The notes under the pieces: generated by a model
The model's input: only the letters and a program-made list of their open reading frames with translations
The model's database searches: none
Told to the model about the DNA's origin: nothing
From: Bradyrhizobium sp.
GTDB taxonomy: Bacteria; Pseudomonadota; Alphaproteobacteria; Rhizobiales; Xanthobacteraceae
Reading direction: 5' to 3'
Assembly (NCBI RefSeq): GCF_016219575.1
Contig: NZ_JACRMG010000035.1
Span: 62,001 to 126,000 of the forward strand
DNA: 64,000 nt
Translations under genes and position numbers: made by a program
Shown here: positions 36,785 through 47,628 of the stretch, piece after piece
How the letters are laid out: every line of letters begins with the position of its first letter
How positions within the stretch are numbered: position 1 is the first letter of the stretch

Positions 36785-37499
36785 GGACAGCCTCATCCAA
36801 ACCTCGTCTCTGACCGGCACCGAGCCGGACACCATCGCCATCAACAACGTCAATCTTTCGCTCGGCTCCGGCGCCGCGCGCGTGCACATCCTCAAGGATA
36901 TCAGCCTGCGCGTCGGATCGGGAGAAGCGATCGGCCTGATCGGTCCGTCCGGATCGGGGAAATCGACGCTCCTGATGGTGATGGCGGGACTGGAACGTCC
37001 CGATAGCGGAGAGGTGGTGGTGAACGGCACGGCGTTCAATGCCCTCGACGAGGACGCGCTGGCGCGTTTCCGCGGCCGCCAGGTCGGCATCGTCTTCCAG
37101 TCCTTCCATCTGATCCCGACCATGACGGCGCTGGAGAATGTCGCCGTCCCGCTCGAGCTCGCCGGCAATGCCGAAGCGGCGGCACGCGCCGCTCAGGAGC
37201 TGGAATCGGTCGGCCTCGGCCACCGCCTGCATCATTACCCGACGCAGCTTTCCGGCGGCGAACAGCAGCGCGTTGCGCTCGCCCGCGCGCTGGCGCCCGA
37301 TCCCGCGATCCTCGTGGCGGATGAACCCACCGGCAATCTCGACGAGACCACGGGCAGGCAGATCGTCGATCTCCTGTTCTCGAAACATGCCGAGCGCGGC
37401 ATGACCCTGGTGCTGGTGACGCACGACACCGGGCTCGCACAACGCTGCGACCGCGTGGTGCGGTTGCGCTCGGGCCGCATCGACGGACACGGCGCTTGA
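36783..37499 (+). CDS. ABC transporter ATP-binding protein (YbbA/LolD type)
   Basis: A 238-residue ATPase of the MacB/LolD/FtsE group. Walker A is IGPSGSGKSTLLMV, the Q-loop is IVFQSFHLIPTMTALENVAV, the signature is YPTQLSGGEQQRVALARAL, and Walker B is ILVADEPTGNLDE. It pairs with the following 857-residue permease, overlapping it by 4 bases. The ATG at 36,783 shares the CATG with divergent tesA. By analogy with YbbA-YbbP it may move lipids or hydrophobic compounds across the envelope; the substrate is unknown. Confidence 0.93.
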   Translation: MDSLIQTSSLTGTEPDTIAINNVNLSLGSGAARVHILKDISLRVGSGEAIGLIGPSGSGKSTLLMVMAGLERPDSGEVVVNGTAFNALDEDALARFRGRQVGIVFQSFHLIPTMTALENVAVPLELAGNAEAAARAAQELESVGLGHRLHHYPTQLSGGEQQRVALARALAPDPAILVADEPTGNLDETTGRQIVDLLFSKHAERGMTLVLVTHDTGLAQRCDRVVRLRSGRIDGHGA

Positions 37500-40069
37500 C
37501 CACGCTCGCCGACGAGACCGCCTATCAGGCGCGCGCCTCCTCGCTCGCATTCCGCTACGCGCTGCGCGAGTTGCGCGGCGGATTGCGCGGCTTCTACGTC
37601 TTCATCGCCTGCATCGCGCTCGGCGTGATGGCGATTGCCGGCGTCGGCTCGGTCGCGGCGAGCCTCGGCGACGGGCTGGCCCGCGAGGGCCGCACCTTGC
37701 TCGGCGGCGACGTCGCCTTCTCGATGATCCAGCGCGAGGCAAAGCCCGACGACGTCGCCTTCCTGCGCTCGCGCGGCAACCTCTCGATCGCCGCGACGCT
37801 GCGCGCCATGGCCCGCGCCGGCAACGGTCAGCTCGCGCTGGTCGAACTGAAGGCCGTTGACAGCGCCTATCCGCTGCTCGGCGAATTGACGCTCGAGCCG
37901 AAAATGCCGCTCGCCGAACTTCTCGCCGAGCGCGACGGCGCATTCGGTGCCGCCGTCGATTCGACGCTGCTGGCGCGGTTCGACCTGAAACTCGGCGACC
38001 GTGTCGCCGTCGGCAACTCCACCTTCGAACTCCGCAGCGTGGTCAATGCCGAGCCGGACAAGCTCGCCGGCAATGTCGGGCTGGGGCCGCGCTTCCTCAC
38101 CAGCGAAGCGGGCCTGCGCGCTACCGGGCTGTTGCTGCCCGGCAGCCTCGTGCGCTGGATCTATCGCGTCAAGCTGCCCGACAACGCCGCCGACGATCGC
38201 TCCGCCGCCGCGTTCATCGCCGATGCCCGCGCCGCTTCGCCGGAAGCGGGCTGGGAAATCCGCAGCCGCGCCAACGCCTCGCCGCAGCTGGAGCGCACCA
38301 TCAACCGCTTCACGCAATTCCTGACGCTGGTGGGCCTTGCCGCCCTTCTGGTCGGCGGCGTCGGTGTCGCCAACGCGGTGAAGAGCCATATCGACCGCCG
38401 CCGCGACGTGATCGCGACCTTCAAAGCGGTCGGCGCCACCGGCCGCGACGTCTTCACCATCTACACCACCCAGGTGATCGTGCTCGCCGCGCTCGGCTCG
38501 GTGATCGGGCTAGCCGCAGGCGCTGCGCTGCCGTTCGTCATCGTCGGCCTGTTCGGAAAGATCCTGCCGCTGCCGGTGGTGCCGGCGCTGCATTTCGACG
38601 AGCTGGCGCTTTCCCTGGTCTATGGCCTTCTCACCGCGCTTGCCTTCGGGCTGTGGCCGCTCGGCCGCGTCCACGACGTGCCGGTCGCGGCGCTGTTCCG
38701 CGAGATCGTGACCAGCACCTGGCACCGCCCGCGCTGGCGCTACATCGTGCTGATGGCAGCCGTCATCGCAGCACTGGTCGGCGTGGCGATCGGGCTTGCC
38801 TATGACAAGCGCGTTGCCGCCGTGTTCGTGGCATCATCCATTGCCGTGTTCGTGCTGCTGCGGGCGATTGCCGCGGGGCTGATGGCACTGGCGCGAAGGA
38901 TGCCGCGCAGCCGCATCACCATGCTCCGGCTCGCCATCTCCAACATCTACCGGCCCGGCGCGCTGACGCCGTCGGTGGTGCTGTCGCTGGGCCTTGGCCT
39001 TGCCGTGCTCGTCACCATCACGCAGATCGACGGCAATCTGCGCCGGCAGTTCCTGGCCGCGCTGCCGGAGCGCGCGCCGTCGTTCTATTTCATCGACATC
39101 CCGTCCTCCGAGTCCGAACGGTTCGGCGCCTTCCTGAAGCAGGTCGCCGCCGATTCGACGGTGGAGGAAGTGCCGATGCTGCGCGGGCGCATCGTCGCTG
39201 CGCGCGGCGTCAAGGCCGAGGAACTGAAGCCGTCGCAGGACACCGAATGGGTGCTGCAGAGCGACCGCGGCCTGACCTATACCGGCGAGATTCCGAAGGG
39301 CTCCAAGATCGTCGAGGGGCAATGGTGGCCGGCCGACTATCAGGGACCGATCCTGGTCTCGATGGAGAAGAAGATCGCCGACGGATTGAAGTTGAAGATC
39401 GGCGACGAGATCGTCGTCAATGTGCTCGGCCGCGATATTCCCGCGAAGATCGCCAACCTCAGGAACATCGACTGGCAGGGGCTCGGCATCAACTTCGTGC
39501 TGGTGTTCTCGCCCAACGCCTTCAAGGGCGCGCCGCACAGCCATGTCGCGACCCTGACCGAGGCGCAACACGATGCCGCATCCGATGCCAGGATCATCAA
39601 GCAGGTTGCGGATGCCTTTCCGATGGTGACGAGCGTGCGGGTCCGCGAAGCGCTCGAGACCATCGGCACCGTCGTCACCAACCTGGCGCTGGCCATTCGC
39701 GGAGCCAGCGCCGTGACCCTGATCTCGGCGATCCTGGTCCTGGGCGGCGCGCTTGCCGCCGGCCACCGCCACCGGGTCTATGACGCCGTGATCCTGAAGA
39801 CGCTCGGCGCCACACGGGTGCGGCTGCTCGGCGCCTATGCCCTGGAATACCTCATGATCGGCTTTGCGACCGCGATCTTCGGCGTGATCGCAGGTTCGGT
39901 GGCGGCCTGGCTGATCGTGACCCGGCTGATGACGCTCAGTTTCGTCTGGCAAGCCGGCAGCGCCGCCGGCGTGGTAGCTGCCGCACTCCTGGTCACGGTC
40001 GGGTTGGGTTTGGCCGGCACGCTGCTGGCATTGAACCAGAAGCCTGCCACCGTGTTGCGCAATTTGTGA
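37496..40069 (+). CDS. ABC transporter permease (YbbP type, two FtsX domains)
   Basis: An 857-residue membrane protein. One transmembrane helix near residue 35 (GFYVFIACIALGVMAIAGVG) precedes a MacB-like periplasmic domain. An FtsX domain follows at about residues 280-390 (VGLAALLVGGVGVANAVKSH). Further helices lie at about 410-510, then a second periplasmic domain and a second FtsX domain at the C-terminus (LISAILVLGGALAAGHRHRV). This ten-helix layout matches YbbP. The TTG start overlaps the ATPase stop (TTGA), so the two are co-translated. Confidence 0.93.
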   Translation: MTTLADETAYQARASSLAFRYALRELRGGLRGFYVFIACIALGVMAIAGVGSVAASLGDGLAREGRTLLGGDVAFSMIQREAKPDDVAFLRSRGNLSIAATLRAMARAGNGQLALVELKAVDSAYPLLGELTLEPKMPLAELLAERDGAFGAAVDSTLLARFDLKLGDRVAVGNSTFELRSVVNAEPDKLAGNVGLGPRFLTSEAGLRATGLLLPGSLVRWIYRVKLPDNAADDRSAAAFIADARAASPEAGWEIRSRANASPQLERTINRFTQFLTLVGLAALLVGGVGVANAVKSHIDRRRDVIATFKAVGATGRDVFTIYTTQVIVLAALGSVIGLAAGAALPFVIVGLFGKILPLPVVPALHFDELALSLVYGLLTALAFGLWPLGRVHDVPVAALFREIVTSTWHRPRWRYIVLMAAVIAALVGVAIGLAYDKRVAAVFVASSIAVFVLLRAIAAGLMALARRMPRSRITMLRLAISNIYRPGALTPSVVLSLGLGLAVLVTITQIDGNLRRQFLAALPERAPSFYFIDIPSSESERFGAFLKQVAADSTVEEVPMLRGRIVAARGVKAEELKPSQDTEWVLQSDRGLTYTGEIPKGSKIVEGQWWPADYQGPILVSMEKKIADGLKLKIGDEIVVNVLGRDIPAKIANLRNIDWQGLGINFVLVFSPNAFKGAPHSHVATLTEAQHDAASDARIIKQVADAFPMVTSVRVREALETIGTVVTNLALAIRGASAVTLISAILVLGGALAAGHRHRVYDAVILKTLGATRVRLLGAYALEYLMIGFATAIFGVIAGSVAAWLIVTRLMTLSFVWQAGSAAGVVAAALLVTVGLGLAGTLLALNQKPATVLRNL

Positions 40070-40337
40070 CAAAGTGAAGCGGGCACCCGGCAACCTGCCA
40101 TTCCAGCCCGCAACTTCAGGGTTAACGCGATTTCACCCGGCTTGCATGCTGCAGAGCGACATTCGGCCGCGCACCGAAGCTTGCTTTGAATGTGTTAGTT
40201 TCCCACATATCAGCCAAGCCGGAAACTCCGTTTGATGACAGGATTTTAATGTCGGCAGACGGCGGGTATCTGGGATAGATTCTTCCGGGCGGCGCGAAGC
40301 CCTCGCGGCCGCCGGACCAACCAACGGGAATTCGACC

Positions 40338-41129
40338 ATGTCGGACCTAGACCGCAACTATGCTTCCCCCTTCGGCCGGGCCGCCGGGCGCGTCGATGCC
40401 GCGACCGTCGATGCCGGTCTGCGCTCCTACATGCTGCGCATCTACAACTACATGAGCATCGGCCTGGCCATCACCGGCCTCGCTGCGCTCGGCGTCTACA
40501 TGGCCGCCGTCACCACCGACCAGGCCGGCGCCGCCGCCAAGTTCGGCAAGGAGTTCCTGACGCCGTTCGGCTATGCGATGTATGTGAGCCCGCTGAAGTG
40601 GCTGTTCATCCTCGCGCCGCTGGTCATGGTGTTCGCGATCTCGTTCGGCATCAACCGGCTGAGGCCTGCAACCGCCCAGATGTTGTTCTGGGCGTTCGCG
40701 GCGCTGATGGGCGTTTCGCTGTCGTCGATCTTCCTGGTGTACACCCACACCTCGATCGTGCGCGTGTTCTTCATCACCGCCGCCACCTTCGGTGCGCTCA
40801 GCCTGTGGGGCTACACCACCAAGCGTGACATCAGCGGGATGGGCTCCTTCCTGTTCATGGGCCTGATCGGCATCATCATCGCGAGCCTGGTCAACCTGTT
40901 CCTGGCGAGCTCGATGCTGCAGTTCATCGTGTCGGTGGTCGGCGTGCTGATTTTTGCCGGTCTCACCGCCTGGGATACCCAGCGGCTGAAGAACGACTAC
41001 ATCTACGGCTACGCCGCGCAGGGCGGCGACATTGCCGAGCGTGCGGCGATCTCCGGCGCACTCTCGCTCTACCTGAACTTCATCAACCTGTTCACGCTGC
41101 TGCTGCAGCTGCTCGGCCAGCGCGACTGA
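40338..41129 (+). CDS. Bax inhibitor-1/YccA family membrane protein
   Basis: A 263-residue protein with about seven transmembrane helices, including YNYMSIGLAITGLAALGVYM, ALMGVSLSSIFLVYTHTSIV and GLIGIIIASLVNLFLASSML. The C-terminal SLYLNFINLFTLLLQLLGQRD is the hallmark of the bacterial BI-1 branch, along with FAGLTAWDTQRLK. Relatives interact with FtsH or conduct calcium, but the role here is not known. It has its own transcription unit: a 268-base upstream gap and a terminator downstream. Confidence 0.93.
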   Translation: MSDLDRNYASPFGRAAGRVDAATVDAGLRSYMLRIYNYMSIGLAITGLAALGVYMAAVTTDQAGAAAKFGKEFLTPFGYAMYVSPLKWLFILAPLVMVFAISFGINRLRPATAQMLFWAFAALMGVSLSSIFLVYTHTSIVRVFFITAATFGALSLWGYTTKRDISGMGSFLFMGLIGIIIASLVNLFLASSMLQFIVSVVGVLIFAGLTAWDTQRLKNDYIYGYAAQGGDIAERAAISGALSLYLNFINLFTLLLQLLGQRD

Positions 41130-41153
41130 CGCGACCCGGGCTGGACGGATCGA

Positions 41154-41184
41154 AGCCCCGGCCTCACCGCCGGGGCTTTTCTTT
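41154..41184 (+). terminator. Rho-independent terminator after the Bax-inhibitor-1 gene
   Basis: AGCCCCGGC pairs with GCCGGGGCT around ctcacc, followed by TTTCTTTT. Confidence 0.88.
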
Positions 41185-41197
41185 TGCGCCCTTTCCT

Positions 41198-41282
41198 CGT
41201 CATGCCCGGACTTGATCCGGGCATCCACGTTCTGCCTGCCGCACCAAAGACGTGGATGGCCGGGTCAAGCCCGGCCATGACG
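41198..41282 (+). repeat. Dispersed inverted repeat (family B), copy 3
   Basis: CGTCATGCCCGG ... CCGGGCATCCACG and CGTGGATGGCCGGG ... CCCGGCCATGACG, with a 20-base centre. It is the cleanest copy of the family in this window. Confidence 0.88.
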
Positions 41283-41330
41283 AAGGGAAACGACGTTGAT
41301 CCCAATTGATCGGCTGATATCTTGCGGCCC

Positions 41331-41864
41331 ATGCCCGCCCTTGAAATCAGGCCGACGATCGAGGCCGACCTTTCCGCCGTCACCGAAATCTACGAACACG
41401 CGGTGCGCCACGGCACCGCGACGTTCGAGCTGATCCCGCCCGATCTCGCCGAAATGACGCGGCGATTCCGCGCGCTCGTCGATGGCGGCTATCCCTATTT
41501 CGTCGCCACCCTCGACGGCGAGGTGGCCGGCTATGCCTATGCCGGCGCCTACCGGCCGCGGCCGGCCTATCGCTTCACCGTGGAGAACTCGATTTACCTG
41601 AGGCCCGCGAACCACCGCCGCGGCATCGGGCTTCGGCTGCTGCACCGGCTGATCGAGGAATGCGAGCGGCGCGGCTATCGCCAGATGATCGCCGTGATCG
41701 GCGATTCAGCCAATGCCGGATCGGTCGGCGTGCACACGGCTTGCGGATTCCAGATGATCGGGACGCACCCGAATGTCGGCCTGAAATTCGGCCGATGGCT
41801 CGACACCGTGATGATGCAGCGTGCGCTTGGCGAAGGCGCCACGACGCTGCCAGCGGATTCGTAG
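41331..41864 (+). CDS. GNAT family N-acetyltransferase (phosphinothricin-acetyltransferase-like)
   Basis: A 177-residue acetyltransferase. IRPTIEADLSAVTEIYEHAV at the start and TATFELIPP are typical of the Pat/YncA (MnaT) branch. The acetyl-CoA loop is PANHRRGIGLRLLHRL. NAGSVGVHTACGFQMIGTHP is the conserved C-terminal block. Family members acetylate methionine sulfone/sulfoximine or phosphinothricin; which substrate applies here cannot be read. ATG at 41,331 is preferred over the in-frame TTG at 41,322. Confidence 0.9.
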   Translation: MPALEIRPTIEADLSAVTEIYEHAVRHGTATFELIPPDLAEMTRRFRALVDGGYPYFVATLDGEVAGYAYAGAYRPRPAYRFTVENSIYLRPANHRRGIGLRLLHRLIEECERRGYRQMIAVIGDSANAGSVGVHTACGFQMIGTHPNVGLKFGRWLDTVMMQRALGEGATTLPADS

Positions 41865-41901
41865 CGCGGACGGATCGTGGATTGCATCGGGCGCCGGACA
41901 C

Positions 41902-41935
41902 AAAATCGCGAAAACAACCCCATGCAAAGTAGAAG
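41902..41935 (+). repeat. Identical 34-base repeat (family D), copy 2
   Basis: This matches 10,005-10,038 base for base. It fits between the GNAT gene and the stop codon of the minus-strand DUF2794 gene, which it touches. Confidence 0.8.
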
Positions 41936-42307
41936 CTACACCACCGCGAGCTTGCGATCGATCACCAGGAGCACGCGATCCAGCTCGTGGCCGCGGCGCA
42001 GGATCAGGCCGGTCGCCGAGATCACGCTGTACATGCCCTGCTTGCGCGCGAGCCGCGGATCCTTCTCGATGCGATAAAGCGGCACCTCGGTGGCGCGGCG
42101 GAACACCGAGAACACGGCGCGGTCTTTCAGGAAGTCGATGGCGTAGTCGCGCCACTCGCCGTCGGCGACCATGCGGCCGTAGAGATTGAGGATGCGGTTG
42201 AGTTCAAGGCGGTTGAAGGTGACGCGATTGGGCGGCGCATTCGCAGCGGCGGGTCGAGCCGCTGCGCGAAGCCCGCTTGGATCGGTGTCCTCCGAAATCG
42301 TACTCAT
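41936..42307 (-). CDS. DUF2794 protein
   Basis: A 123-residue protein starting MSTISEDTDPSG. After a low-complexity N-terminus (about 35 residues) the conserved core runs from VTFNRLELNRILNLYGRMV through DYAIDFLKDRAVFSVFRR and PLYRIEKDPRLARKQGMYSV to the end. That is the DUF2794 pattern, restricted to alphaproteobacteria. The function is unknown. It is divergent from the RNA candidate at 42,540-42,700. Confidence 0.88.
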   Translation of the reverse strand: MSTISEDTDPSGLRAAARPAAANAPPNRVTFNRLELNRILNLYGRMVADGEWRDYAIDFLKDRAVFSVFRRATEVPLYRIEKDPRLARKQGMYSVISATGLILRRGHELDRVLLVIDRKLAVV

Positions 42308-42342
42308 GGAGCGCCTCCTGTCATCTCCAAGACGACCTCGCT

Positions 42343-42377
42343 CCGAAAACCGGTGCCCACTTTTCGGGATCGTCATG
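42343..42377 (+). repeat. Dispersed repeat (family H) upstream of DUF2794
   Basis: CGAAAACCGGTGCCCACTTT followed by TCGGGATCGTCATGC; the core matches the elements at 7,449 and 21,707. Confidence 0.55.
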
Positions 42378-42539
42378 CAGACGCCATGATTGCGCCGACC
42401 GCGGCCGGCCGCAAGGGGCGCCCGATAAATACCGTCAGGGCCGGGCGAATCGGCCGCATGCCCGCAAATGACCGGGTCACAGGATCGTTAGGCGAATCTT
42501 ATTGCTGCCCCACTTCCGCCAACCGACTGCCGCCCCCAG

Positions 42540-42700
42540 TTGAGATAGTGATTCTCGCGTTGACCCGGTCCTTTCGGTTCCGGATTCCTCAGCCCCCAGC
42601 CCCCCGGGGCCGTCGGGATCGGGTCTATCGCACGGGGTTAGACCCCTGAGGGACTAACCCTCGAGACTGGGCCAACGAAAGTTGGTCCTTTTCTTTTTTG
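42540..42700 (+). ncRNA. Candidate structured small RNA with terminator
   Basis: No reading frame of quality covers 42,308-42,819, but the plus strand can fold into one long rod. CGTTGACCCGGTC (42,558-42,570) pairs with GACTGGGCCAACG (42,665-42,677), closing about 120 bases. Inside, CCTCAG pairs with CTGAGG, and GGGTCTA pairs with TAGACCC. GGGTTAG and CTAACCC form an alternative hairpin that excludes the previous one. A perfect terminator follows. No plus-strand gene lies downstream, so this is more likely a free RNA than a leader. A long rod with a central bubble resembles 6S RNA, but I see no decisive 6S motif. Confidence 0.5.
42669..42700 (+). terminator. Rho-independent terminator of the RNA candidate
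   Basis: GGGCCAAC pairs with GTTGGTCC around a GAAA tetraloop, followed by TTTTCTTTTTT. Its left arm overlaps the 3' half of the long closing stem, so the two structures compete. Confidence 0.85.
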
Positions 42701-42819
42701 GGCGTTCGCCAGCGCCTGTTCCATGCGCAGCGGCCGCGCCGCCGAATCATCCTTCCGGCAAGTCAGCAACGCGCTAACCGCCGTACGGCCGCGCCGCGAA
42801 TTGAACAGTTACCGGTTGG

Positions 42820-43581
42820 TTAATGCAGCGTCGTGTAGGCCGCGCCCAGCATCGGGCCCGGCTTGTCGCGGCTACCGTCCTGGACCAGCACGGCCGCAGC
42901 ATCGATGCCCTCGCGCATGACGCTGTCGAGCGGCACAGTCCAGCTTCCCGCCGTGCCATTGAAGTCGCCGACCTTGAGGAGGTTGCGCACCACATTGTGG
43001 TAGACGACCTCGCGCCCGCGATTTTCACCCCGGCTGATCGAAATCGGCACCGCCTTCGAGATCGAGCAGAGCCAGATCTCTCCTCGCGCCGATGTCGTCT
43101 CCTTGCCGGCGGCAACCGACACCGTGAGCTGCTTGCCCGACAATGTCATCGTCACCGGCACGGACATCACCTTGCCGGTCTTGCCGGTGTCCTTGATCGC
43201 GCCGTCAATGCGCGCGCGATCGCTGCCGATCACATGCGCCGCGCCGTTGACGATCACCTGCGGCGTGTAGACGTCGCGGTCGCCGCGCACATGCGAATAG
43301 GCTTTCTGCCGCGCGCTGAAGCGGGAGTCCGCGAGCGTGTCCTTCCAGCCGAGATAGTCCCAGTAGTCGATCGGCAGGCTGAGCGCGATCACCGACGGGT
43401 CCTTGGCGAGCTCGCCGAGAATCTTGTCGGCCGGCGGACAGGACGAGCAGCCTTGCGAGGTGAACAATTCCACCACGGCTTTCGGCTCGGCATGGGCGGG
43501 ACGGATGACCGCGACGATCGCGCAGACACCGAGCGCACCCGACCAACGCGAAAGAGAACGATAGGCCATCAACGCTGTCAT
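42820..43581 (-). CDS. DUF1223 secreted thioredoxin-like protein
   Basis: A 253-residue exported protein. The signal peptide is about residues 1-31 (WSGALGVCAIVAVIRPAHA). The family signature VELFTSQGCSSCPPADKILG contains a CSSC pair in a thioredoxin-like position. IDYWDYLGWKDTLAD and YTPQVIVNGAAHVIGSD are also typical of DUF1223. The function is unknown, possibly periplasmic thiol chemistry. A second ATG at 43,569 is also possible. It lies downstream of acnA on the same strand, 167 bases away. Confidence 0.9.
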   Translation of the reverse strand: MTALMAYRSLSRWSGALGVCAIVAVIRPAHAEPKAVVELFTSQGCSSCPPADKILGELAKDPSVIALSLPIDYWDYLGWKDTLADSRFSARQKAYSHVRGDRDVYTPQVIVNGAAHVIGSDRARIDGAIKDTGKTGKVMSVPVTMTLSGKQLTVSVAAGKETTSARGEIWLCSISKAVPISISRGENRGREVVYHNVVRNLLKVGDFNGTAGSWTVPLDSVMREGIDAAAVLVQDGSRDKPGPMLGAAYTTLH

Positions 43582-43655
43582 AAGCAGGTCCGGGGTTCTC
43601 GCATCGGCAAAATGGTCACCGTAGTTGTACGGGCAGCTCGTGCCCCAGAACGAGC

Positions 43656-43687
43656 GAAGGCGGCCCTTGATAGGCCGCCTTCTTTTT
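43656..43687 (+). terminator. Plus-strand terminator with no annotated upstream gene
   Basis: GAAGGCGGCC pairs perfectly with GGCCGCCTTC around cttgata, followed by five T on the plus strand. A second hairpin (GCTCGT and ACGAGC, 43,636-43,655) precedes it. The genes on both sides run leftwards, and there is no T-run in that direction. It may end a small RNA antisense to the DUF1223 leader, or it may be the remnant of one. Confidence 0.6.
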
Positions 43688-43748
43688 GCCTGCCACTCAC
43701 TTCGCAGTGAGCCATGGTCACAAGCCCGGTCTGGATCGCCAATCCGCG

Positions 43749-46469
<2,721 letters not shown>

Positions 46470-46493
46470 GTCAGGAAATCCCAGTTCATCATG

Positions 46494-46510
46494 ATACCCG
46501 GCGAGGGTAT
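46494..46510 (-). promoter_or_regulatory. Small hairpin in the acnA leader
   Basis: ATACCC and GGGTAT are perfect arms around ggcga, 25-41 bases upstream of the acnA start codon. It could be an operator or a leader hairpin; nothing in the sequence says which. Confidence 0.3.
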
Positions 46511-46706
46511 TTGAGCACCGTCAAAGAGGTGGGGCCGAATGGCTTGCAGACACCGGTCCGGTGCTGCATCAAGGTTCGGGCTTATAGAATCTTTCTAGAA
46601 GCGCCGCCACACCGACTATTGTGCTGCAGCATTGCGCCAGCAAAAAATTACGCTGCGGTACCCCAACAAAACCATTGGGTATTTTAGAGGGCTGTGAAAG
46701 GGCAAC

Positions 46707-47309
46707 ATGCGGCTCTCGGGGCGCGGTTTGAGATGTGTGCGGGGCGACCGGGAGGTGTTTTCCGGCCTCGACTTTACGAGCGTCGCGGGCGAGGCGCTGG
46801 CCGTGATCGGCCCCAATGGCTCCGGAAAAACCTCGCTGCTGCGGCTGATTGCGGGCCTGCTGCATCCCGCAGGCGGCTCGGTCGAGCTTTCGGGCGGCGG
46901 CGCAGAGCTGACCCTGCCCGAACAGGCGCATTATCTCGGCCATCGCGATGCATTGAAGCCGGCGCTCTCGGTGATGGAAAATCTTTCCTTCTGGCGGGAT
47001 TTTCTCGGCGGCGAGAGCGGTGACGCGGCCGCGAGCATTGCGCGCGTCGGCCTCGATCACGCCACCCATCTGCCGGCCGGCTTCCTCTCCGCCGGCCAGC
47101 GCCGGCGTCTCTCCATCGCACGGCTGTTGTCGGTGAAGCGGCCGATCTGGCTGCTCGACGAGCCGACCACGGCACTCGACGTCGCCGGCCAGGCCGTGTT
47201 CGCCGGCCTGATGCGCGAGCATCTCGCCGATGGCGGGCTGATCGTTGCCGCCACCCACGCCCCGCTCGGGATCGACGCACGCGAGTTGCGCATCGGAGGC
47301 ACGGCATGA
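46707..47309 (+). CDS. ccmA: Heme exporter ATP-binding protein CcmA
   Basis: A 200-residue ABC ATPase of the cytochrome c maturation system; it drives release of holo-CcmE from CcmC/D. Walker A is GPNGSGKTSLLRL, the signature is FLSAGQRRRLSIARLL, and Walker B is IWLLDEPTTALD. The length is standard. It begins ccmABCD-ccmG. Its stop codon is part of an ATGA, the usual overlap with a ccmB start, yet ccmB is displaced 320 bases downstream by repeats. Confidence 0.96.
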   Translation: MRLSGRGLRCVRGDREVFSGLDFTSVAGEALAVIGPNGSGKTSLLRLIAGLLHPAGGSVELSGGGAELTLPEQAHYLGHRDALKPALSVMENLSFWRDFLGGESGDAAASIARVGLDHATHLPAGFLSAGQRRRLSIARLLSVKRPIWLLDEPTTALDVAGQAVFAGLMREHLADGGLIVAATHAPLGIDARELRIGGTA

Positions 47310-47350
47310 GTCGTTGCTTCCACTTGCCACTCGCCGCAGCCCTCTCCGTT

Positions 47351-47569
47351 CCCTCCCCCCTTGCGGTGGAATCGCATATGCCTCCTGTGTGCGTTTCCGC
47401 AAACCTATCCACATCGTCATGGCCGGGCTTGTCCCGGCCATCCACGACCTTTCCCGCGGCACAAAGAACGTGGATGCCCGGGACAAGCCCGGGCATGACG
47501 AGTCTGTGGCGGGCAGGCGATGAAGAACAATCCGCATATGCGGTTCCCCTGCCCCGCAAGGGGGGAGGG
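47351..47569 (+). repeat. Nested inverted-repeat element separating ccmA and ccmB
   Basis: Perfect 16-bp outer arms (CCCTCCCCCCTTGCGG at 47,351-47,366 and its complement at 47,554-47,569) enclose a second layer of CATATG motifs. At the centre is a family B element at 47,415-47,500. It carries no gene. It would make a large hairpin in the ccm transcript. Confidence 0.85.
47415..47500 (+). repeat. Dispersed inverted repeat (family B), copy 4
   Basis: CGTCATGGCCGGG ... CCCGGCCATCCACG and CGTGGATGCCCGGG ... CCCGGGCATGACG, nested inside the larger inverted repeat between ccmA and ccmB. Confidence 0.88.
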
Positions 47570-47628
47570 AGCCCGCTGCCGATGCGGCTCGACTTGTGCG
47601 CACGACAAAGACAAGCGGAGTGCTTCGC

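Noticed and set aside
40070..40337. Gene or RNA in the gap before the Bax-inhibitor-1 gene
   Set aside because: Only short frames and a weak GCGGGC/GCCCGC pairing; it is probably just the promoter region.
42620..42700. Riboswitch or attenuator controlling a downstream gene
   Set aside because: The competing hairpins and terminator look right, but no plus-strand gene follows; the next genes run leftwards.
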